From: Pseudoalteromonas sp. NC201
GTDB taxonomy: Bacteria > Pseudomonadota > Gammaproteobacteria > Enterobacterales > Alteromonadaceae
DNA: 64,000 nucleotides
Direction of reading: 5' to 3'
NCBI RefSeq assembly: GCF_002850255.1
Contig: NZ_CP022523.1
Location: 1,126,486 to 1,190,485, forward strand
In this document: piece by piece, positions 56,702 through 64,000 of the stretch
Layout of the letters: every line of letters begins with the position of its first letter
How positions within the stretch are numbered: position 1 is the first letter of the stretch
Notes under the pieces: model-generated
What the model saw: the letters and a program-made list of their open reading frames with translations, nothing else
The model's database searches: none
What the model was told of the DNA's origin: nothing
Program-made: the position numbers and the translations under genes

Positions 56702-59700
56702 TCAAGCTCGTGAGCGTTCATGCTGTTCGTAAAATGCGAGCAAATCGTCAATCGCCATAGGCTTTGCGAAGTGGTAGCCTTGCATATATTCACAGCCTAC
56801 GTCTCTTAGATAATTAAGCTGAGATTCTGTCTCGACACCTTCTGCAATACACTTCATGTTTAAGCTTTGCGCCAATAAATAAATGGTTCTAATGATAGAT
56901 TTATTCGCGGGTTTTGCGCTCATATTGCGTACAAACCCTTGGTCAATCTTTATAATATCAAGAGGGAACTCATTCAGATACGTGAGTGAAGAAAAGCCAG
57001 TGCCGAAGTCGTCGAGTAGCAATATAAAATCAGCCCGCTTCATTTCGTTGATAGTTGCTCGTGCCTTAACCATATCAGACATAAAAATTGACTCGGTGAT
57101 TTCAAGTCTTAAGCAACGATTAGTAAGACCATGCGCTTTTAAAATCTCAGTGAACTGGTGTGCGATATCTGAGCGTAAAATATGTACCGCGCTTAAATTA
57201 AGAGATAAATAAAAGTCTGGTTCTTGTGTAAACAATGGACGCAATTCTATTAAGGCTCTGATAAGCGCTTGCTCAGTCAAGGTTTCGATCAAGCCGCTTT
57301 CTTCAGCGATTGGAATAAAATCGCATGGAGGAATTAGCATGTCATTATTGCGCCAACGCATGAGTAACTCAACGCCTGCAAGCTGACCCGTTGTGGTATT
57401 GATGATAGGCTGATAGTGATTGAAAAACTCACCGTCTTTAACTGCCGTTTTCATTGCGGTTTCTAACCGAAGCTTTTTACTGATCTCTTCATTCATTGTC
57501 TCAGTAAAGAACTTGAATGCATTTCTTCCCGATTGCTTTGCATGGATCATGGCGATATCCGCGTTACGGATTAAGGATTCTGAGTCCGGTGCATCAAACG
57601 GGTAAACTGCAACGCCAATACTGGCAGATACACTCATGGTGATCCCATCAATTTCGATACGTTCGGGTATGTGCTTCACTAAGCGGGAGACTACCTCGCT
57701 CACATATTCGATGCTAGGGAAGGACTTAATTAGCACAAGAAACTCATCGCCACTCTGCCTTGCTAAGATACAATTATTGTTAATTTGCTCTTTGATCCGC
57801 TTAGTTATCGCGACCAGTAGTTTATCGCCAATATGATGTCCATAGGCATCATTAATTGGTTTAAATTTATCTAAGTCAATAAAGAGTAGGGCACAGCTTT
57901 GCTGTGTGTTGTTTGCGTTAAACAGCGCAAATTCAATGTGCTGTAGCATTAAGCTGCGATTCGGTAGCTCCGTCAAAGCGTCGAAATTGGCGAGATATCT
58001 AAGTTCATTCTCGGCTTTTTTCTGCTCAGTCAAATCGGTAACAACGACCACGAAGTATTGGAGATTCACATTGTCCTTGGAAACCGCGCTAATGCTTAGT
58101 TGAACTGGATGCACTTTATCCCAGCCGTCTGTAACTTGAACTTCCTGTCTTAGATATTGATTTGGTCCAAGAGATTTTAAATTTGCAATTAAACCGTGGA
58201 ACTTCTTTTGCCCGATGGCATTAACAAAACGCTCAGTCGTTAAGTCGTTTAACGCTTCGTTTTCCTGCAGTTGAAATGCTCTACAGAAGCTACTATTGAC
58301 CGAAATGGGCTGTAAGTTAGGGTCTAAGATCACAATCCAATCGTTCACTTGGCTGAAGGCCTCACCCAGCATATTTGCGCGCATCTGGTTCGCTTTTTGC
58401 GTGGTTACATTGGTATAAATACCGTGTAGTTCAGTGGCTTTGCCTTGTGCGTCAAACTCTGCGACTTGGCCAAAGTCGTGAAACCAGTGCCAATTATTGT
58501 CAGTGCAGCGCAGTCGATAAGATAGAGAAAGCTGCTCTTTGGTCGGGTTAGAAATAAATTTCTTCCAAGCACGCTCGACAACTTCTCTATCATCTGGATG
58601 AATGGCGTTATAGTGTTCTTGCAACGTCATAGTATCACTCTTAAAGCCAAGCGCTTCGGCGCGCTGCTGTGTGATTTGGCGTGCAACGACATCTGCTGAC
58701 CAAACGCCGCTTTTGGTTGATTTCAACGCCAGCTTCGTTTGCCTTCCTGCATGCGTAACGGCTTTAAGTGCAGTTTCAAGCTGACGTTGTTTCTGTTTGT
58801 GCTTAATAACGACGAGCGATATTAGCGCGAATGCACTTAGACTGTATAAGATTAATGCAACAGGCGAGCGCCATGGAGAGTGAGCAACATGAAAGCGCAA
58901 GTTGAGTGCATTGCTCAGGTCATCACCGTCAAGCGAATGCGGTGCAACGATTAACTGATAATCACCAGGGAGTAATTGATTTAGAAATACTTTGTTTCGT
59001 TTTAAGTTTGAAAACGTAAGTGCACTTGGACCATGCAAAGAAGCTTGGTATTGAATATGATGATTGGCATTGAAGTCAAAATCAGAAAACAGTAGCTCAA
59101 TGCCCATGTCATCAAACTTAAAATCAAATGCTTGCAATATTGCATCAGGTGCTAAGTAGGTTTGGTCCCTGCTTAAAATATCCATTTGAGTGACCAGTAG
59201 TGGGCGGCGCTTAACCGCGCCATCTGAAAACTGTTCCGGATCGAAAGTGATAGAGCCGTTGACTGTACCGAACATCAGCTTGCCAGATTCAAGTGCTGCT
59301 GCTGCCCCTCCGTTAAACTCAAGCGTCGGCAGGCCTTGATTCGTTCCAAAGGTTTCCAATACTTTATTTATTGGATCAAATTTAAACATGCCGCGTTGAC
59401 TGCTGGCCCAAATCATTCCATCTCTATCTAACTGGAGATTGTAGATAGCATTACTCATCAAACCTTGTTCAGTCGTTAGCTTGTATTCTTCGGCGTAAGT
59501 ATCTTTATTGAGCCCGACTAGACCTTCGGTTGAGGTCGCCAACCATAGTGTTCCAGCTCTATCTACTACCCAACTATTAACGGCGGAGACCAAGTGCTTA
59601 TCCGATTTGTTGTAAATTGTTGTTAGGGTATCTGTTGACTCATTATATTTGACCAAACTGATGTCCGTACTTATCCAATATTCATCGTTAGTCGTATCCA

Positions 59701-61189
59701 AAGGCGGTAGGATCAAAAAGCTCTGTGCCGCTGCCAGCTGCTTTGACAGTCCTTCTAATGCCCGCACTGTACTAGTGGCAGCATCATATTCATAAAACCC
59801 GTTGCTATTGATAAATGGAAACTTACTTTCTGAGTACTTCGCAATACCCCAGCTATATGGTTCAAGTTTGTCACCATTTTCAAGCGTAATTGGGTTTAGC
59901 TGTTTGGTGTCGGTGTTAAATAGTGCGGTCTCTTGAGTTGTTTGTATAAGAAATGTATTTTTGTCGAAATATGAAGAATTAAAAATAGAGAATACAGCAT
60001 CTGCTCCGTACAGCGCTTTTGGGTCTCTATTTTGCAGGTAACTGGATTTCAATTGCTGGGTGCTCAAATCAAACTCATTAATGCCGTTATCCGTACCGAG
60101 GAGTACCGTGTTATTGTTGGTAGGGTGAATCGACCAGATATTGTTATTGGCAAACCTGTCTTGGGTGTTTATAAATGTTGTAAAGCGCAGCGAGCTTGAA
60201 GGCCATAAATATGCACCATCATTATACGTGCCCATCCATAGGTTATTGTTTCTATCTGCGTAAAGGTTAGTGATACTGGGGTTGGTGAGACGATATTGCC
60301 CTTCGGTTAAGGAAAGCACCTTTGAACTGGTTTTTTTTCTTCTATCAATAAGCAACAATCCATGTTCGGTAGCAATAAACTCGCCATAGGGAGTGATTTG
60401 ATGTCCCCAAATATTTTTCTCAGGAACGAGCTCATAGCTTTTTGAAGCAACAAGTGTTTGATTACTGACTGGAATTACAAATAAGCCTTCTACAGTACCA
60501 ACGAGTAACCCCAACGATGGGTCGCGTTTGAGTAATTTAACATCATGACTGAGTTCTGACTTTGAATCTGTGTAATTTATTTGCTCTACATTGCCGGTCG
60601 CAAGAGAATAGGTGAATAGACCTTCCGTTGTACCAATAATCACAAAATTACCGATAACGTTTATGGCGCGAATGTAGCTACTTGGTGCGAAGTGAGTGAG
60701 TAATTCTGACTTTAACGTATCGCGATCTAATGTGTAGAGGTCACTTTCAATGGAGAAGATGATATTTTCTCGATGAGCAATGGCTGTAGCGATGGGTTTT
60801 GGAGCTGCGTTGTTGTCTTGACGTTTACCGTCGTAGATTTGTTGAACTGTGTAGTCATCAACATTCAGTAAAAACGCACCGCTGATACCAGTAGAGATCA
60901 GTAACTCGTCATTCGAGATATTGAATAGCCCAACTATTTCTTGCTCATCAAGACCCTGAGAGGCTGCAATACTAACGATTTGATTGCCGTCATAGCGGTT
61001 TAAGCCTTGAAGAGTACCGATCCAAATAAAGCCATGTTTATCTTGTGTGATGGCGGTGATTGCTGATTGACTTAACCCCTCCTCAACAGAGAAACGAGAA
61101 GTATATTGACCGAAGTTATGGGCGTGGCTAGGCGCGACTATGCAACACAAAGATAATAATATAAAAAAACACAATAGCGCTTGCTTCAT
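56702..61189 (-). CDS. Two-component-propeller sensor with PAS, GGDEF and EAL domains
   Basis: 1495 residues. Signal peptide (ends APSHA), then periplasmic propeller repeats (about 25-690; many WIGT..GL..Y units such as GFIWIGTLQGLNRYDG and LWMGTYNDGAYLW), a Y_Y_Y-type domain (about 690-770), one TM (about 778-797), two PAS regions (about 815-930, 940-1055), GGDEF (about 1060-1220) and EAL (about 1235-1485). The GGDEF site reads SGDEF, a variant that may or may not cyclise GTP. EAL motifs are intact (ELLMRW, ITESIFMSD, DDFGTGFSS, KIDQGFV, AEGVETE), so phosphodiesterase activity is likely. Such propellers often sense polysaccharides or other envelope ligands. Single large gene. Confidence 0.9.
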   Translation of the reverse strand: MKQALLCFFILLSLCCIVAPSHAHNFGQYTSRFSVEEGLSQSAITAITQDKHGFIWIGTLQGLNRYDGNQIVSIAASQGLDEQEIVGLFNISNDELLISTGISGAFLLNVDDYTVQQIYDGKRQDNNAAPKPIATAIAHRENIIFSIESDLYTLDRDTLKSELLTHFAPSSYIRAINVIGNFVIIGTTEGLFTYSLATGNVEQINYTDSKSELSHDVKLLKRDPSLGLLVGTVEGLFVIPVSNQTLVASKSYELVPEKNIWGHQITPYGEFIATEHGLLLIDRRKKTSSKVLSLTEGQYRLTNPSITNLYADRNNNLWMGTYNDGAYLWPSSSLRFTTFINTQDRFANNNIWSIHPTNNNTVLLGTDNGINEFDLSTQQLKSSYLQNRDPKALYGADAVFSIFNSSYFDKNTFLIQTTQETALFNTDTKQLNPITLENGDKLEPYSWGIAKYSESKFPFINSNGFYEYDAATSTVRALEGLSKQLAAAQSFLILPPLDTTNDEYWISTDISLVKYNESTDTLTTIYNKSDKHLVSAVNSWVVDRAGTLWLATSTEGLVGLNKDTYAEEYKLTTEQGLMSNAIYNLQLDRDGMIWASSQRGMFKFDPINKVLETFGTNQGLPTLEFNGGAAAALESGKLMFGTVNGSITFDPEQFSDGAVKRRPLLVTQMDILSRDQTYLAPDAILQAFDFKFDDMGIELLFSDFDFNANHHIQYQASLHGPSALTFSNLKRNKVFLNQLLPGDYQLIVAPHSLDGDDLSNALNLRFHVAHSPWRSPVALILYSLSAFALISLVVIKHKQKQRQLETALKAVTHAGRQTKLALKSTKSGVWSADVVARQITQQRAEALGFKSDTMTLQEHYNAIHPDDREVVERAWKKFISNPTKEQLSLSYRLRCTDNNWHWFHDFGQVAEFDAQGKATELHGIYTNVTTQKANQMRANMLGEAFSQVNDWIVILDPNLQPISVNSSFCRAFQLQENEALNDLTTERFVNAIGQKKFHGLIANLKSLGPNQYLRQEVQVTDGWDKVHPVQLSISAVSKDNVNLQYFVVVVTDLTEQKKAENELRYLANFDALTELPNRSLMLQHIEFALFNANNTQQSCALLFIDLDKFKPINDAYGHHIGDKLLVAITKRIKEQINNNCILARQSGDEFLVLIKSFPSIEYVSEVVSRLVKHIPERIEIDGITMSVSASIGVAVYPFDAPDSESLIRNADIAMIHAKQSGRNAFKFFTETMNEEISKKLRLETAMKTAVKDGEFFNHYQPIINTTTGQLAGVELLMRWRNNDMLIPPCDFIPIAEESGLIETLTEQALIRALIELRPLFTQEPDFYLSLNLSAVHILRSDIAHQFTEILKAHGLTNRCLRLEITESIFMSDMVKARATINEMKRADFILLLDDFGTGFSSLTYLNEFPLDIIKIDQGFVRNMSAKPANKSIIRTIYLLAQSLNMKCIAEGVETESQLNYLRDVGCEYMQGYHFAKPMAIDDLLAFYEQHERSRA

Positions 61190-61605
61190 TAAAAGACCTT
61201 TCTCTATCCAATCTCATTTAGTCCTTTAACAACATGTTACCAAATCAAACTAAGCTGATCCGCGCTAATAAAACTGTTAGCGGTGACGCGAAGTCTAGCG
61301 GAAATGCTAGATTGAAATCAACTTAAACCTTGGTTTTTATGCAATATATTTAACAATTTATACATGTTTAAGGTTTGTCATTTGTAGCAAACAAAACAAT
61401 CTTCTTGGGTGAAAGTGCACCCAAACTCTCATGTTTAAAGTGAAACTCATCTGGTTAAGTTAAGCGTAGCAGTTTTACTGGATTTTTCTTAATTTTATAG
61501 AAATAAACGTCGGCTTGAGTACGACGTTTTACGAAGTGTGAATAACGAAGTCTTTGCTGCAGCTTACAAAGAAAAATAATTCGCATTTATAGCTAAGGTA
61601 TGTGT
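61190..61605. other. Intergenic region upstream of bfd and the propeller gene
   Basis: About 415 bases between divergent genes with no convincing reading frame. It includes a small hairpin (GGGTG/CACCC near 61410-61425) and a stronger one at 61505-61529. Nothing else supported. Confidence 0.4.
61505..61529 (+). terminator. Isolated hairpin, possible terminator of an unannotated RNA
   Basis: AAACGTCG pairs with CGACGTTT with a 9-base loop and a TTTT tail. It does not follow any gene on the plus strand, so it could end a short untranslated transcript from around 61.3 kb, or be chance. Confidence 0.3.
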
Positions 61606-61620
61606 TGATAATTGTTATCG
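61606..61620 (+). promoter_or_regulatory. Candidate Fur box of bfd
   Basis: TGATAATTGTTATCG differs from TGATAATNATTATCA at two positions, 51-65 bases before the bfd ATG. Confidence 0.7.
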
Positions 61621-61670
61621 TTTAGATTAGACTTGTTTTCAGTTAATGAGTTTGAGATTGGTTTTCATTT

Positions 61671-61865
61671 ATGTACGTGTGCATTTGCCATGGTGTTACA
61701 GATAAAAAGATTGCAGAGACGATAGACGATGGTGCTCGTTCAATGCGTGATCTTAGCCAGACATTATCTGTTGGTAAGCAGTGTGGAAAGTGCTGTAACT
61801 GTGCGAAGAAAATTCTAAATGAAAAGCTGATTGCGATTGTTGATGTCACTGATCAGGTTGCGTAA
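61671..61865 (+). CDS. bfd: Bacterioferritin-associated ferredoxin
   Basis: 64 residues. [2Fe-2S] ligands Cys4, Cys6, Cys38 and Cys41 are in the standard Bfd spacing (YVCICHGVTDKKI, GKQCGKCC). It donates electrons to the bacterioferritin heme to release stored iron. It is convergent with the two bfr genes, with its own Fur-like box, so iron starvation would raise Bfd. Confidence 0.95.
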   Translation: MYVCICHGVTDKKIAETIDDGARSMRDLSQTLSVGKQCGKCCNCAKKILNEKLIAIVDVTDQVA

Positions 61866-61897
61866 CAGTACATTATCACGCAACCTCAATTAAATAC

Positions 61898-62362
61898 TTA
61901 TAGTTGAGACTGTAAGTAGTTTTCTATTCCCATCACCTTAATTAGATGTTGCTGAGTTTCAAGCCAGTCAATTTGCTCTTCTTGCTCGTTTTGGATTTTA
62001 TCTAACGCTTCACGGCTGATGTAATCTTGCTTTTCTTCACACAATTTAATTGCTGCTTGGAGGTCGACCAAAGACGCTTGCTCAAATGCCATATTGCAAT
62101 CAATCATCTCAGCGCTGTTTTCACCAATTTTTAAACGACCTAAATCTTGTAAGTTAGGAAGGCCTTCCAAGAACAAAATTCGCTCGATAAGGCGGTCAGC
62201 GTTTTTCATTTTTTGTATTGAGACTTTATAATCCGCTTTGTCTAACTGGCTAAAACCGAAGTCTTTAAACATACGTGCGTGCAAAAAGTATTGGTTGATA
62301 CCTACCAACTCATTGGCCAAAACTTTATTAAGCGCTCCGATTACTTCTCTATCACCTTTCAT
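61898..62362 (-). CDS. bfr: Bacterioferritin, heme-binding-type subunit (ferroxidase ligands lost)
   Basis: 154 residues. Ferritin-like four-helix subunit with heme ligand Met52 (IQKMKNADR) and Glu18, Glu94 kept, but Glu51, His54, Glu127 and His130 of the E. coli ferroxidase centre read Lys, Asn, Gln and Gln. It should bind heme at the dimer interface but not oxidise iron by itself. Downstream partner of the ferroxidase-type subunit, 17 bases after its stop. Symbol given for the family only. Confidence 0.9.
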   Translation of the reverse strand: MKGDREVIGALNKVLANELVGINQYFLHARMFKDFGFSQLDKADYKVSIQKMKNADRLIERILFLEGLPNLQDLGRLKIGENSAEMIDCNMAFEQASLVDLQAAIKLCEEKQDYISREALDKIQNEQEEQIDWLETQQHLIKVMGIENYLQSQL

Positions 62363-62379
62363 TTGTCGAGTCCTTAATA

Positions 62380-62847
62380 TTAAAGCTGAGATTGGATATA
62401 ATTCGGAGCACCGATAAGATCAATCAGGCGAATTTGCTGCTCTAGCCAGTAAACATGATCTTCTTCTGTATCAAACAACAGCTTTTCAAGCGTTTCTCGA
62501 GATTGGTAATCTTGCTCTTCTTCACAGATTTTGATTGCTTCTTTAACGCATTCGACAACTTCAAGCTCTAGTTTTAGGTCGTTTTCCATCATGGACTTAA
62601 CATCTTGGCCGATGAGTAGATCACGACGTTTTGTCATGTTAGGTACCCCTTCCAAGAAAAGAATGCGTTTGATCAACCAATCTGCATGCGTGGTTTCTTC
62701 TTCACGTTCGTGCTCAAGGCGTTGGTATAGTTTGCTCAACCCCCAATCTTCGTACATACGTGAATGGATGAAATATTGATCGATAGCTGCAAGCTCATTG
62801 GCTAATAGCTTATTGAATGCGTCGATGACTTTTTGTTTACCTTGCAT
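62380..62847 (-). CDS. bfr: Bacterioferritin, ferroxidase-type subunit (heme Met absent)
   Basis: 155 residues. All six ferroxidase ligands are present by alignment with E. coli Bfr (Glu18, Glu51, His54 in EETTHADW, Glu94, Glu127 and His130 in TEEDHVYWLE), but the heme Met52 is Thr. It complements the downstream heme-type subunit; mixed 24-mers are expected, as in bacteria with two bfr genes. Promoter lies in the AT-rich region above 62848. Confidence 0.92.
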   Translation of the reverse strand: MQGKQKVIDAFNKLLANELAAIDQYFIHSRMYEDWGLSKLYQRLEHEREEETTHADWLIKRILFLEGVPNMTKRRDLLIGQDVKSMMENDLKLELEVVECVKEAIKICEEEQDYQSRETLEKLLFDTEEDHVYWLEQQIRLIDLIGAPNYIQSQL

Positions 62848-63119
62848 GCTGTTACCTCAAACTGTGAATATGCGGCTAGTCTAACGGATTTATGTGATGT
62901 GTCAATGAAAAATCTTTATAAAACATAGTGTTATATATTGATTATAATTCGCATTTAAGTTGATGTTTTGGCCTAACAATGCAAATTATTGTTATTTCAT
63001 TTTGAGTAGGATCAGTAATGACAGCAAAAAATAAGACTTAAAGCTTAGCGCTACTATTGACAGAACAAGTGCAGGTGGTAAATTGACAACGATCTTTTGT
63101 TTTAAAGAGAAATGTAGAT

Positions 63120-63446
63120 TTGAATAAGCTAGTTTTGATTTTTGTGATGCTTCTACTTGCGGTGCAATCTGTGAGTGTATTCGCGTCTGAATCTAGCTTC
63201 CATCAAATCGAAGTGTCTCACCTCCAACATACTCACGATCATGCTGAAGATGTGCAAGCAGACCCCAGCGACCATCATACAAAAGATTGCCACCACTGTG
63301 GCCATTGCAGTGGGACGCATTTGAATTTAGTGATTTTAAAATCTTTTATCCCCTTTGAAATGCGACCAAATAGCGAAATTTATCCTCAATCAGATACTAA
63401 AGTGCGTGCTTTTGTAGAGCAAGCACATCGTCCACCGATCGCTTAA
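63120..63446 (+). CDS. Small His/Cys-rich exported protein before metal-efflux genes
   Basis: 108 residues, TTG start (AAAGAGA upstream, no ATG in reach). Signal peptide (MNKLVLIFVMLLLAVQSVSVFA), then a His/Cys-rich stretch HLQHTHDHAEDVQ and HHTKDCHHCGHCSGTHLN, likely metal binding. Such proteins (CopL/DUF2946-like) commonly precede heavy-metal RND efflux operons; the assignment is tentative. An R2 relic lies between it and the next gene. Confidence 0.7.
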   Translation: MNKLVLIFVMLLLAVQSVSVFASESSFHQIEVSHLQHTHDHAEDVQADPSDHHTKDCHHCGHCSGTHLNLVILKSFIPFEMRPNSEIYPQSDTKVRAFVEQAHRPPIA

Positions 63447-63829
63447 GTCGCGGTTATCATTGAAGGCGTGAACTCAATTTAACTTCACTAACCTGTGTTT
63501 AGGTTAATGCGTAAATTGATAAACCCAACTTAGCGCAAATTCGTGTTTGTGAGCAAACAACTAGACCTGTTTTCTATGCTTATGTGTTTTGCTTTCAGTG
63601 ATATTGCCCACTCCGTTTATACCAATTGTATTAAGTACATGAGCTACTTTAACCCTGATTGGTATTACTCCTTCTTAGCTGATGACGTTGATTACAGATA
63701 AATCACGTCTGCTTGAGAAGCGCATTCTTGTTTACGAATTGGCACTGTAACAGCAATGCTTGGTGCAATTCGTTAAACAAGCTAACGGTTTTGAACGTCA
63801 ACTTACGTTCTTGAGTAAAAGAGTATCGA
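63447..63829. other. Gap between the His-rich gene and the RND adaptor
   Basis: About 380 bases without a gene. It contains the 47-base R2 relic at 63619-63665. The rest shows no reading frame or site I can support. Confidence 0.5.
63619..63665. repeat. R2 relic
   Basis: ATACCAATT at the left and ATTGGTAT at the right with TTAAGTACATGAGCTACTTT between, resembling the left end of the inverted R2 copy at 32510. Confidence 0.6.
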
Positions 63830-64000
63830 ATGACAAATTTTAAAATTTTCTCCATCTATTTCGCGGTGAACGCGCTTTTTAGCTCGCTGGCATATGCCGG
63901 CGACGGTCATGAAGAACATGAAGAGGAAGAAAATGCCATCGTACTAACGCAACAGCAGATGCGTTTTGCTGGAATTCAGACCAAAGAAGTCAAGCTGGAA
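63830..64000 (+). CDS. Heavy-metal RND efflux adaptor, N-terminal part (cut by window edge)
   Basis: First 57 residues only. Signal peptide MTNFKIFSIYFAVNALFSSL ending AYA, then GDGHEEHEEEENAIVLTQQQ and MRFAGIQTKEVKLE. The acidic/His start plus L-x-x-x-Q-x-x-x-AGI-x-T is typical of CzcB/CusB-type membrane-fusion proteins. It would link an inner-membrane pump to an outer-membrane channel; those genes should follow outside the window. Confidence 0.8.
   Translation, partial: MTNFKIFSIYFAVNALFSSLAYAGDGHEEHEEEENAIVLTQQQMRFAGIQTKEVKLE

Overview
The window looks like chromosomal DNA of a marine gammaproteobacterium of the Pseudoalteromonas type. This is inferred from gene content: four large TonB-dependent receptors, a laminarin/beta-1,3-glucan utilisation locus with an ExoP-like GH3 enzyme, hybrid histidine kinases, and short intergenic repeats with AATTGGTAT ends. 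I saw no phage, IS transposase, tRNA, rRNA or CRISPR array. The mobile DNA visible is non-coding miniature inverted-repeat elements.

Layout. 1-1508: 5' two thirds of katG (minus strand, cut by the window edge). 1545-1987: two abutting miniature elements (family R1). 2.3-7.4 kb: a TonB-dependent receptor, and convergent to it a three-gene membrane operon of the PepSY/DUF3649/DUF3325 iron-uptake type with a Fur-like box. 7.5-13.4 kb: azurin, a periplasmic prephenate-dehydratase-like/AroQ-gamma chorismate mutase fusion, a TorF-type porin, a DUF4920 protein, an AraC regulator with azlCD, and an NTF2-like lipoprotein.

13.6-30.4 kb is a beta-glucan locus. It holds a GH16 lipoprotein with three tandem C-terminal modules, a TonB-dependent receptor, a GH3 lipoprotein, a FucP-like transporter, a GH1 beta-glucosidase, a LacI regulator and an SP-family sugar transporter. 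Paired LacI-type operators (core AAGCGCTT) lie before the GH16 gene and in the divergent gap between the transporter and GH1. Extracellular cleavage (GH16), outer-membrane uptake, envelope trimming (GH3), inner-membrane transport and cytoplasmic hydrolysis (GH1) therefore form one regulon. A repeat, a LysE exporter, a GntA-like heme oxygenase with a tiny membrane-protein gene, and a DUF1801 gene sit between its halves.

30.6-44.5 kb: a secreted phosphodiesterase with hemopexin-like repeats, threonine aldolase, two siderophore-type receptors with Fur-like boxes, a DUF2256 mini-gene beside a nested repeat, a three-domain sulfur protein (cysteine desulfurase + persulfide-dioxygenase-like + rhodanese) divergent from a TauE/SafE exporter, and an AraC/GyrI-like regulator. 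44.6-61.2 kb: a signalling block with an operon of hybrid kinase, REC-EAL protein and double-receiver protein, then a GAF protein, a CDF metal transporter, a second hybrid kinase and a very large propeller-PAS-GGDEF-EAL protein. 61.6-64 kb: Bfd behind a Fur-like box, a pair of complementary bacterioferritin subunits, a His/Cys-rich small protein and the start of a metal-efflux RND adaptor gene.

The most interesting items are the three-domain sulfur fusion beside a sulfite exporter, the periplasmic PDT-like/chorismate mutase fusion with a changed TRF motif, the GntA-like gene with its unlisted 53-residue partner, and the nested miniature elements that have rewritten gene ends.
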